Shown here: piece by piece, positions 1 through 6,137 of the stretch
Layout of the letters: each line of letters begins with the position of its first letter
Numbering within the stretch: position 1 is the first letter of the stretch
NCBI GenBank assembly: GCA_029907285.1
Contig: JARYMD010000164.1
Location: 1-9,333 of the forward strand
Direction: 5' to 3'
Length of the DNA: 9,333 nt
DNA from: Verrucomicrobiota bacterium
GTDB taxonomy: Bacteria > Verrucomicrobiota > Verrucomicrobiia > Limisphaerales > J093
The notes under the pieces: model-generated
The model's input: the letters and a program-made list of their open reading frames with translations, nothing else
Database searches by the model: none
Told to the model about the DNA's origin: nothing
Position numbers and translations under genes: made by a program

Positions 1-1345
1 GCGTACCCAGCGCGGAAGCGAACTTATTGCAAGCGGGTGCATTTTGTCGCGCTGGAGCCATTCGACTGGGAAAAGCAAAGCCAATAAGGCCAGTAGATGA
101 ACTGTTTTGGGCAAACTGTGCCATGTGCCGCCGAATACGCCGCCCAAGTACTGAAAGGCTGTGGAAAGAGACGGCGCCCGGAAGAAGACCCAGCCAAAGA
201 GTATCGCTCCAAAAGTTGCTGTGATCTGGCAAGCGTGGTGAAAGGAAGGGAGCAAACGGCATTCGCCCGACGAAGTCTGGCCATTGTGGCTGGCCATTTG
301 CTTCGGCCAAAGAATGTATAGCACACCATTTAGAATGCCCCAGACGATAAATTTCCAATCGGCACCGTGCCAAAGCCCGGAAATCGCAAATGTGGCAACA
401 ATGTTCGCCATCCACCGGTCTTTCGGAACGCCGCGGCTGCCGCCGAGCGGGATGAACACGTAATCTCTGAACCAAGTTGACAATGAAATATGCCAGCGGC
501 GCCAGAACTCCACAATGTCCCGCGAAAAATACGGGTATGCAAAGTTTTGTCGCAGTTCAAAACCGAAAAGGCGTGCGACGCCAGTCGCGATATCCGAGTA
601 CCCACTGAAATCGCAGTAAATCTGAGTCGCGAAGTACACGGCGCCCAACACCAATTCCGGCCCTGAGTGTTCTCCGGGATTGCTGAATATGGCATCCACA
701 CTTCCAGCAAGGTTGTCCGCAATGACAACTTTCTTGAACAAACCCCAAAGAGCTTGACGGAGTCCGTCGCTCGCTTTGTCTGCGTCAAACCTCCGTCGCA
801 CAAGGAATTGTGGGAGCAAGTTCCCTGCGCGTTCGATCGGGCCAGCCACCAATTGAGGAAAAAACTCACGAAAGAGAGGAACGCGACGAAATCATCTACA
901 GGTTCTATTTGACGACGATACACGTCGATGGTGTAGCTCAGAGATTGGAATGTGTAGAAGGAAATCCCAACTGGAAGGATAATGTGCAACGTCGGCAAAT
1001 CCAGTCTTATCCCCATGGAAGAAAACAGTGCTGAAAACGAGTCAACAAAGAAATTGAAATACTTGAAGAAGCCAAGAACACCAAGATCGCAAACGAGGCT
1101 TACCGCAAGCAGCGCCTTTCGTTTCCCAGAGGAAGACGTTCGACCGAGCGCGCGGGAGACCGACTAATCCACTGTTGAACTGAAGAATATCAACCAAAGG
1201 AACCGCCAGTCCCACCACCCGTAGAAAAGGTAGCTCGCCAAAAGCAAAAACGCATTTGCAAACGAAGAGAGCGTTTCTGTAACAGCCAGTATCCGGCGAA
1301 AACAATTGGAAGATAGACTGCAAATGTTAACGAGTTAAATAGCAT
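1..1345 (-). pseudogene. Broken MBOAT-family O-acyltransferase (AlgI-like), runs off the left edge
   Basis: A membrane-bound O-acyltransferase, the family that moves acyl groups (usually acetyl) onto exported polysaccharides. No single frame is intact, but three frames join into one AlgI-like protein of 449 codons. It starts with MLFNSLTFAVYLPIVFAGYW at 1345. A one-base loss near 1255-1257 (CAAAT where CAAAAT would restore RLQNAF) moves it to a frame reading AFLLLASYLFYGWWDWRFLW. An in-frame TAG at 1164-1166 follows, probably a Tyr codon once (VD*SVSRALG). The same frame continues through PVGISFYTFQSLSYTIDVYR until a second one-base loss in the A6 run at 859-864 (T6 in the gene; T7 would restore VSFFPQLVAGPIERA). 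The last frame is open from 864 to the window edge and carries the MBOAT landmarks: QIYCDFSGYSDIA, FWRRWHISLSTWFRDYVFIP (His codon 490-492) and SGLWHGADW (His codon 367-369). It is probably inactive unless these are sequencing errors. The extreme C-terminus lies outside the window. Confidence 0.87.
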
Positions 1346-1500
1346 CTCATTAATCAGGTATGGCGGACTGTAACGGCTGTTGGCGGGGCATCGCGCAGCG
1401 CGGGGACAACCCACCGCTGTCAGAGTCCCGCGTTTACGAGGAAAAACACACAAAACAGAAAGGTCAATGAACAGCGCTGATGTTCGGTTTCATGAAACTG
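1346..1500. repeat. Gene-free stretch with a degenerate REP-like segment
   Basis: There is no credible gene upstream of the MBOAT start. On the minus strand, 1375-1440 reads GCGGGACTCTGACAGCGG and then GC-rich self-complementary DNA. The 10-mer GCGGGACTCT also occurs on the plus strand at 1935-1944 inside the module at 1849-2079, so this looks like a diverged, inverted relative. The rest (1441-1500) shows nothing I can assign. Confidence 0.35.
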
Positions 1501-1669
1501 TTCCGCCTAAAGGCGGGACTACAAACGGCCGCGGGTGGATCACGCCTTTCGCATGGCCAACCCACGGCCCTCCGTTGAACGTTGTGAGTTGAACGTTGGA
1601 CGTTGAACGTTCCTATCGGTTCACCGAATGGGTCGTCTGTCTGAGAACGTTCAAGGTACAACGCTCAAC
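1501..1669 (+). repeat. 190-bp-family module, copy A
   Basis: A composite non-coding module. In order: a hairpin CCGCC-TAAA-GGCGG (1503-1516); a conserved core at 1526-1563 that matches the reverse complement of 5943-5980 at 36 of 38 bases; a heptamer array at 1574-1612 (GTTGAAC, GTTGTGA, GTTGAAC, GTTGGAC, GTTGAAC); a TCACCGAATGGGTC block (1621-1634); and a short array in the opposite sense at 1649-1669. The same order appears in 1849-2079 and, reversed, in 5831-6019. Confidence 0.8.
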
Positions 1670-1848
1670 CCAAATCCGCGCGGTGAGGATTGGTGGCAAA
1701 GATCTGTTGCGCAATGAAAAGCTGACGGCAGCGCGGATTTGGTCGCAGCCCGCTTCGCGGGCTGGATTCCAATTGAGTGCAGTAAACAACTGATCGGTTG
1801 AAGGCCGGACGTCGCGAGTTCCGAGTAGTTGACGGGCTGCGCAGTCTT
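1670..1848. repeat. Hairpin-rich segment interrupting the 190-bp-family repeats
   Basis: A perfect 11-bp inverted repeat, CAAATCCGCGC (1671-1681) and GCGCGGATTTG (1731-1741), spans a 49-bp loop containing the palindrome TTGCGCAA. It is followed at once by a perfect 8-bp stem hairpin, CAGCCCGC-TTC-GCGGGCTG (1746-1764). None of this is in the other module copies, so it looks like an insertion between copy A and copy B. From about 1830 the sequence resembles the end of a module again. There is no gene. Confidence 0.55.
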
Positions 1849-2079
1849 GTTGAGAACGCACAACGTTCAATGCTCAATGTTCAACGTACAAGGTGTGACT
1901 GCTCGATGAGTGCTCAATTCAAGGCCGCCTTAAGGCGGGACTCTGGCGGCTGCGGACAGGCGACGCCATTCGCGTGGCAAACCCGCAGCCCCATTTGAAC
2001 GTTGCAAGTTGAACGTTGGACGTTGGGCGTTTTGACAGGGTCACCTGGCGGGGCGTCTTGTTGGGAACGTGCAACGTGT
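1849..2079 (+). repeat. 190-bp-family module, copy B
   Basis: Starts with a heptamer array in GTTCAAC sense (1858-1892: GCACAAC, GTTCAAT, GCTCAAT, GTTCAAC, GTACAAG). Then come GTGTGACTGCTCGATGAGTG (1894-1913), a hairpin CCGCC-TTAA-GGCGG (1925-1938), a second hairpin GCCATTCGCGTGGC (1965-1978), an array in the opposite sense (1994-2035) and a GGTCACC block. It ends 27 bp from the stop of the neighbouring coiled-coil gene. Confidence 0.8.
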
Positions 2080-2106
2080 GCCGGGAAAACGCGGACGCGC
2101 CGTGGC

Positions 2107-3042
2107 TCACGCTGCTGCGAGCGCCTGAGGCCAGTTGAATTCCTGGCCGTCACGCAACACCGCAACGCCACGATGGGCCGCCAGTGAAACCAGCTCGTCC
2201 GTCGCATTGTCCCCGGCGGTGACAGCAATTGCTTTCCATCCTTTCTTGCGCAACAGCGCTGCACGCCGGGCCGCACGCTCGACGTCCGTCGCATCCACGG
2301 TCACAGAAACCTCGACGACAACAAACACGTCGGTTTTCTGCCCTCCGACATCTGCTCGGCCGCTTAGAATGATATCAGCCATTCGCAGATCGTCCCATTC
2401 CTCCGGCGTGAGCACGCCTTCGAGGTCGTCGGCAATGTCGCCCACAGAGAGGACCCGCGTCCGCCGGAGAACCCGGCCAAGATAGGCTGCGGCTTTGTCT
2501 CGAAACTGCGTTTCCAATGTGCGCCCGTCCAATTTGGCCAAACGTTGATCGTGGACATCCACGCGACGGATCAATTCTTTGAGTGCTGTTTCGGTTTCTT
2601 TCTGGGCCAGAGTCAGTTGGGTTTGAGCCTGGACAAGGTCGGCGATTGCGCTTTCGAGGGGGCTGAGGCGTTGCTCCACCGACTTCTGTGCTTCTGCGAG
2701 AGCAGCGACCTGTTGCTCGGTGCGGGCTTGTCTGTCGGCCAGTTCAGCAATACGCTGTTCGGTGAGCGATTGTTTTTCGGCCAGTTCGGCGAGGTGTTGT
2801 CCGGTTTGGTTCTGAGCATCCGCGAGCCCGGCCGTAACTGTTTCCAAGCGGCCGAGTTGACTCTCGGCGTTTGTCTGCACGCGGGCGAGGTCGGCGATTG
2901 CGCTCTTGAGTTCCTGAAAATCGCCTTTGGTGACGGTCTGCTGCAGGTCGGTGTACATCGCGTCGAGAATCTCGGTGAGCTTCCGCGCCGTTGCAGCGTC
3001 CATCACCTGGCTCAGTTCTTCAAATATTCGGAACGTGCCCAT
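2107..3042 (-). CDS. Coiled-coil protein with PD-(D/E)XK nuclease-like C-terminal domain (DUF3782-type)
   Basis: A soluble protein of 311 residues with no signal peptide or membrane segment. Residues about 33-173 are a long heptad-rich coiled coil built from near-repeats such as AELAEKQSLTEQRIAELADRQ. The C-terminal part (about 177-305) has the alternating alpha/beta pattern of PD-(D/E)XK-like hypothetical proteins: LETQFRDKAAAYLGRVLRR, then EEWDDLRMADIILSGRADVG, then FVVVEVSVTVDATDVERAAR. The strand that normally ends in ExK reads E244-V-S, so the catalytic Lys is absent or relocated. I chose ATG at 3042; a TTG at 3063 would add seven residues, and neither has a good ribosome binding site. 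Proteins of this shape are known mainly as uncharacterised, often mobile genes. It sits between repeats and has no evident link to polysaccharide synthesis. Activity is unproven and the family call is from pattern memory. Confidence 0.8.
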   Translation of the reverse strand: MGTFRIFEELSQVMDAATARKLTEILDAMYTDLQQTVTKGDFQELKSAIADLARVQTNAESQLGRLETVTAGLADAQNQTGQHLAELAEKQSLTEQRIAELADRQARTEQQVAALAEAQKSVEQRLSPLESAIADLVQAQTQLTLAQKETETALKELIRRVDVHDQRLAKLDGRTLETQFRDKAAAYLGRVLRRTRVLSVGDIADDLEGVLTPEEWDDLRMADIILSGRADVGGQKTDVFVVVEVSVTVDATDVERAARRAALLRKKGWKAIAVTAGDNATDELVSLAAHRGVAVLRDGQEFNWPQALAAA

Positions 3043-3114
3043 TACAGCATGATACGATTGCAAAGCATTGTTCCCATGTCAACAGAGGCCCGCTGCCCGG
3101 CGGTTTACAAAACC

Positions 3115-3196
3115 AGTGCCAATTTAAGGCAGGACTCTAACGGCCCCGGACGGGCGAAGCCATTCGCATGGCAAACTCGCGGCGCCGTTCAACGTT
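3115..3196 (+). repeat. 190-bp-family module, truncated copy C
   Basis: Contains a decayed first hairpin (AATTTAAGGCAGGACTCTAA), the hairpin GCCATTCGCATGGC (3159-3172) and only one unit of the heptamer array (GTTCAACGTTG, 3188-3198). Its right end abuts the first REP-like palindrome, so one repeat family is joined to another. Confidence 0.65.
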
Positions 3197-3474
3197 GTAG
3201 CTGCGGACGTGAGTCCGCAGGATGTCAAGGCCACAAGGAGGTTTCCCGCCGACTAACGTCGTCGGCTACAGGTGACTATTTCAGTGACTGTAGCCGAGGA
3301 CGTCAGTCCGCGGAGGTCTTTCGGTTCAGAAGGAAGTTTCCCGCCGACTAACGTCGTCGGCTACAGGAGTGAATCTTTCAGTGATTCCTGTAGCTGCGGA
3401 CGTAAGTCCGCAGGATTTCAAGGCCACAAGGAAGTTTTCCGCCGACTGATCCCGCAAAGCGGGACGGCTACGCC
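3197..3474. repeat. REP-like palindrome cluster with duplicated 130-bp cassette, copy 1
   Basis: Two hairpin types alternate. Type 1: CTGCGGAC-GTGA-GTCCGCAG at 3201-3220, a mismatched version at 3293-3312, and CTGCGGAC-GTAA-GTCCGCAG at 3394-3413. Type 2: GCCGAC-7nt-GTCGGC at 3248-3266 and 3343-3361. They are linked by spacers such as CTACAGGAGTGAATC...GATTCCTGTAG, which are themselves inverted repeats. Bases 3265-3394 recur at 4545-4674 with 119 of 130 identities and no gaps. At 3441-3471 the type 2 stem is replaced by TCCCGC-AAA-GCGGGA (3450-3464). Confidence 0.88.
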
Positions 3475-3634
3475 AGAAACTCCGAAACTCCGGCCTCCAA
3501 AACTCCGGTTCTCAGCAACCTGCTTCCAATCCATGAACTCCTGTCCCCTGTCCTCCGTCTCCTGCCTCCTGCCCCCTATTCCACATCCAAAGGCGTCGGT
3601 CTTTGCTCCTTGCGCCCTCGTTCGCAGTCCTCGC
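3475..3634. repeat. Short GAAACTCCGG repeats, then unassigned spacer
   Basis: Bases 3484-3508 (GAAACTCCGGCCTCC followed by AAAACTCCGG) match 4676-4700 at 24 of 25 positions; an inverted fragment (CGGAGTTTTGG) is at 5770-5780. From about 3520 to the rfbA stop there is C/T-rich DNA (runs of CTGTCCCCTGTCCTCC type) in which I see no gene or terminator. Confidence 0.6.
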
Positions 3635-4510
3635 TCACTCCCGCATCTGAAGCAATGCGCGAAGGTAATCGCCATACGCGCTCTTGCCCATCGAGGAGGC
3701 TGCATTTTCGACGGCGGCGCGATCGATCCATCCGTTCTCCCACGCGATCTCTTCCAGGCACGCAATTTTGAGTCCCTGCCGTTCCTCGACAGCTTCGATG
3801 AAATGGGTTGCGTCCAGCAAACTCTGGTGCGTGCCAGTGTCGAGCCAGGCGAATCCGCGGCCCAATCTGCGCACTTGCAGTTCGCCGCGTTCGAGGTAAA
3901 TCCGATTCAGATCGGTTATCTCGAGTTCACCGCGCGCGCTGGGTTCGAGTGTCGCCGCGAAATCGCACACACGATTGTCGTAGAAGTAAAGGCCGGGCAC
4001 GACATAGTTGCTTTTCGGATGCTTCGGTTTTTCTTCCAGTGAAATCGCCTTGCCCGTGGCTTGGTCGAACTCGACCACGCCAAATCGTTCCGGGTCGCGA
4101 ACGAAATAAGCGAACACGATGGCGCCGCGGGTGAGCTTGGCCGCTTCCTGCAATATGGGCGTGAAACCCTGGCCGAAGAAAATGTTGTCGCCGAGGATCA
4201 GGCATGCAGGCTGGCCTGCGAGGAAGTCGCGGCCGATGATGAATGCTTGGGCGAGGCCTTCGGGCCGGGGTTGCTCGGCGTAGGCGAGTCGGATGCCGAA
4301 CTGTGCGCCATCGGCCAGCAACCGCTGGTACTGTGGGAGATCGTGCGGGGTGGAAATGATGAGCACGTCCCTGATGCCCGCCAGCATAAGGACGCTGAGC
4401 GGGTAATAGATCATGGGCTTGTCGTACACTGGCAGAAGCTGTTTGCTGACAGCTTTTGTCAGCGGATGCAACCGCGTGCCGGCGCCGCCGGCCAGTATGA
4501 TGCCTTTCAT
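3635..4510 (-). CDS. rfbA: Glucose-1-phosphate thymidylyltransferase RfbA
   Basis: Joins dTTP and glucose-1-phosphate to give dTDP-glucose and pyrophosphate in the cytosol, the first step towards dTDP-rhamnose and other dTDP-deoxysugars. The protein has 291 residues, the usual family length. Visible motifs: the nucleotide-binding signature LAGGAGTRLHPLT (6-18), KQLLPVYDKPMIYYPLSVLM (the first K is residue 23), EQPRPEGLAQAF (79-90), the metal-site motif LGDNIFFG (106-113, Asp108), the EEKPKHPKSNY segment, and FAWLDTGTHQSLLDA near residue 220. The start is ATG at 4510 because the motif begins right after it; no Shine-Dalgarno sequence precedes it. RfbB, the next enzyme, lies upstream, but 192 bp of REP-like repeats separate them. 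The gene stands between two direct 130-bp repeats. Confidence 0.97.
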   Translation of the reverse strand: MKGIILAGGAGTRLHPLTKAVSKQLLPVYDKPMIYYPLSVLMLAGIRDVLIISTPHDLPQYQRLLADGAQFGIRLAYAEQPRPEGLAQAFIIGRDFLAGQPACLILGDNIFFGQGFTPILQEAAKLTRGAIVFAYFVRDPERFGVVEFDQATGKAISLEEKPKHPKSNYVVPGLYFYDNRVCDFAATLEPSARGELEITDLNRIYLERGELQVRRLGRGFAWLDTGTHQSLLDATHFIEAVEERQGLKIACLEEIAWENGWIDRAAVENAASSMGKSAYGDYLRALLQMRE

Positions 4511-4544
4511 GGGACGAACATTGGAAAAGAGTTTCGGAGTTTCA

Positions 4545-4700
4545 GCTACAGGTGACTATTTCAGTGACTGTAGCTGCGGACGTGAGTCCGCGGGGGTCTT
4601 TCGGTTCAGACGGAAGTTTGCCGCCGACTTACGTCGTCGGCTACGGGAGTGAATCTTTCAGCGATTCCTGCAACCGAAACTCCGGCCTCCGAAACTCCGG
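4545..4700. repeat. REP-like cassette, copy 2, plus GAAACTCCGG 25-mer
   Basis: Bases 4545-4674 repeat 3265-3394 in the same orientation with 11 substitutions and no indels. The cassette holds a type 1 hairpin (GCGGAC-GTGA-GTCCGC, 4575-4590) and a type 2 hairpin (GCCGAC-TTACGTC-GTCGGC, 4623-4641), with inverted-repeat spacers. The 25-mer shared with 3484-3508 follows at 4676-4700, ending two bases from the rfbB stop. It fills nearly all of the rfbB-rfbA gap. Confidence 0.9.
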
Positions 4701-4702
4701 CC

Positions 4703-5758
4703 CTACAGCTTCCCAAGCCTCTCGAGCCGGTATTCTCCGCTTAATATCGATTCCCACCACTGCCGGTTCTCAAGGTACCACTGGACAGTTTTTCGGAACC
4801 CGGACTCATGGTCTTGTTTCGGTTGCCAGCCAAGTTCGCGTTTGATCTTCGAGGCGTCGATCGCATACCGCAGGTCATGCCCGGGACGGTCCTGGACAAA
4901 AGTGATAAGGTCCGTGTACGACCGCCCGTCCCCGCGCGGTTGAAGATCGTCCAAAATCCGGCACAGCATTCGCACGAGGTCGATGTTCCGTTGTTCGTTG
5001 TTGCCGCCGATGTTGTATGTCTGGCCCGGCCGACCGCGTTCGAGCACGGTCAGCAAAGCGGTCGCATGATCAAGCACGTAAAGCCAGTCGCGTATGTTCT
5101 CCCCCCGGCCATAAACGGGGACAGGCTCACCGCGGAGGCATTTGAGGATAACGGTCGGGACCAGCTTTTCCGGGAACTGGTACGGGCCGTAGTTGTTCGA
5201 GCAATTGGTGACGATGACCGGCAACTTGAAGGTGTCGTGCCACGCGCGCGCCAGATGATCCGATCCAGCTTTGCTTGCGCTGTAGGGCGAGTGGGGATCG
5301 TATCGTGTGGTTTCGGTGAATGGCGCGTCGCCGCGCCGCAAAGACCCATAAACCTCGTCTGTTGAAACGTGCAGGAACCTGAACGCGGCGCGGCGGTCGG
5401 GCGGCAGATTGACCCAGTACTCGCGGGCGGCTTCGAGCAATGTGAATGTGCCGACGAGGTTGGTTTGAATGAACGCGGAGGGCCGGTCGATCGATCTATC
5501 AACGTGCGATTCAGCCGCCAGATGCATCACGCCATCGGGCTTGAACCGGGCGAACTGATCGCGGACAGCGGGTGCGTCGGCGATATCGACTTTCGCGAAG
5601 CTGTATCTTGGTGAATCGGCAATGTCGGCGAGCGATTGCAGGTTGCCCGCGTAAGTGAGCTTGTCGAGGTTAAGGACCTGATGGTCCGTTTCCGTGATCA
5701 GGAGCCGGACAAGGTTGCATCCGATAAACCCTGCACCGCCAGTTACGATGATGCGCAT
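4703..5758 (-). CDS. rfbB: dTDP-glucose 4,6-dehydratase RfbB
   Basis: Converts dTDP-glucose to dTDP-4-keto-6-deoxyglucose with bound NAD+, the second step of dTDP-rhamnose and related pathways. The protein has 351 residues, typical for the family, and an extended short-chain dehydrogenase fold. Visible: the NAD-binding TGGAGFIG (6-13), LDKLTYAGN (31-39), LAAESHVDRSI (80-90), the dehydratase active-site segment STDEVYG (132-138, Asp134 and Glu135), the YSASK Tyr-Lys pair (Tyr159, Lys163), NNYGPYQFPEKLVP (188-201) and GENIRDWLYVLDH (219-231). ATG at 5758 places the Rossmann motif at the expected distance; there is no clear ribosome binding site. The stop (TAG at 4703-4705) abuts the repeat cassette. 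It works directly with RfbA downstream; RfbC and RfbD are not in the window. Confidence 0.97.
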   Translation of the reverse strand: MRIIVTGGAGFIGCNLVRLLITETDHQVLNLDKLTYAGNLQSLADIADSPRYSFAKVDIADAPAVRDQFARFKPDGVMHLAAESHVDRSIDRPSAFIQTNLVGTFTLLEAAREYWVNLPPDRRAAFRFLHVSTDEVYGSLRRGDAPFTETTRYDPHSPYSASKAGSDHLARAWHDTFKLPVIVTNCSNNYGPYQFPEKLVPTVILKCLRGEPVPVYGRGENIRDWLYVLDHATALLTVLERGRPGQTYNIGGNNEQRNIDLVRMLCRILDDLQPRGDGRSYTDLITFVQDRPGHDLRYAIDASKIKRELGWQPKQDHESGFRKTVQWYLENRQWWESILSGEYRLERLGKL

Positions 5759-5795
5759 AGTTCAGAAGTCGGAGTTTTGGCGTCTTGGCGTAGAT

Positions 5796-5811
5796 GCCGA
5801 CATAAGTCGGC
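5796..5811. repeat. Solitary type 2 REP-like hairpin
   Basis: GCCGAC-ATAA-GTCGGC forms a perfect 6-bp stem with a 4-nt loop. The stem is the same as in the hairpins at 3248-3266 and 3343-3361, with a different loop. It lies just upstream of rfbB, between that gene's start and the 190-bp-family repeats. Confidence 0.6.
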
Positions 5812-5830
5812 GGAATCCAAAAAGCCGTTT

Positions 5831-6137
5831 ATTGAGCAGTGGTCGTTGTACGTTGAACGTTCCCAAACCAGATGACCCATTCGGTGACCTTATCGAAACG
5901 CTCAACGTTCAACTTTCAACTTCCAACGTGTAACGTGGTCGCGGGTTGGCCATGCGAACGGCGTTATCCACCCGCGGCCGTCAGACTACCGCCTTTGGGC
6001 GGAATTGAAACAAGCACTCATTGAGCAGTCACACTTTGTAAGTTGTACGTTGAGCGTTGTACGTTCCCAACCAGACGGCCCGCCGGGTGAGCTCATCGAA
6101 ACGCTCAACGTGCAACGTTCAACCCACAACGTTCAAC
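5831..6137 (-). repeat. 190-bp-family modules D1 and D2 in tandem (period 189 bp)
   Basis: ATTGAGCAGT occurs at 5831-5840 and 6020-6029, giving a 189-bp period. D1 (5831-6019) has heptamer arrays at 5845-5861 and 5900-5934, the conserved core at 5943-5980 and the hairpin CCGCC-TTTG-GGCGG (5989-6002), all in reverse order to copies A and B. D2 has arrays at 6035-6066 and 6103-6137 and then stops, where the cytidylyltransferase coding sequence begins. The TTATCGAAACGCTCAACG of D1 is matched by CTCATCGAAACGCTCAACG in D2. Confidence 0.87.

Noticed and set aside
1464..1661. Small proteins rich in NVQRSTFN-type repeats
   Set aside because: They are translations of the GTTCAAC heptamer arrays, which are open in all frames, and carry no sign of coding selection.
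1501..2079. Possible CRISPR array because of repeated short units
   Set aside because: The repeated units are imperfect 7-mers without regular unique spacers, and no cas gene is present.
3060..3082. TTGACA (minus strand, 3077-3082) as a promoter for the coiled-coil gene
   Set aside because: No acceptable -10 box at 16-18 bp; the best match, TATCAT, is about 22 bp away.
2545..3351. Plus-strand open frame of 268 codons opposite the coiled-coil gene
   Set aside because: It is a shadow of the heptad-rich gene on the other strand and continues into REP-like repeats.
3974..4555. Plus-strand open frames opposite rfbA
   Set aside because: They are antisense shadows of a gene with complete motifs on the minus strand.
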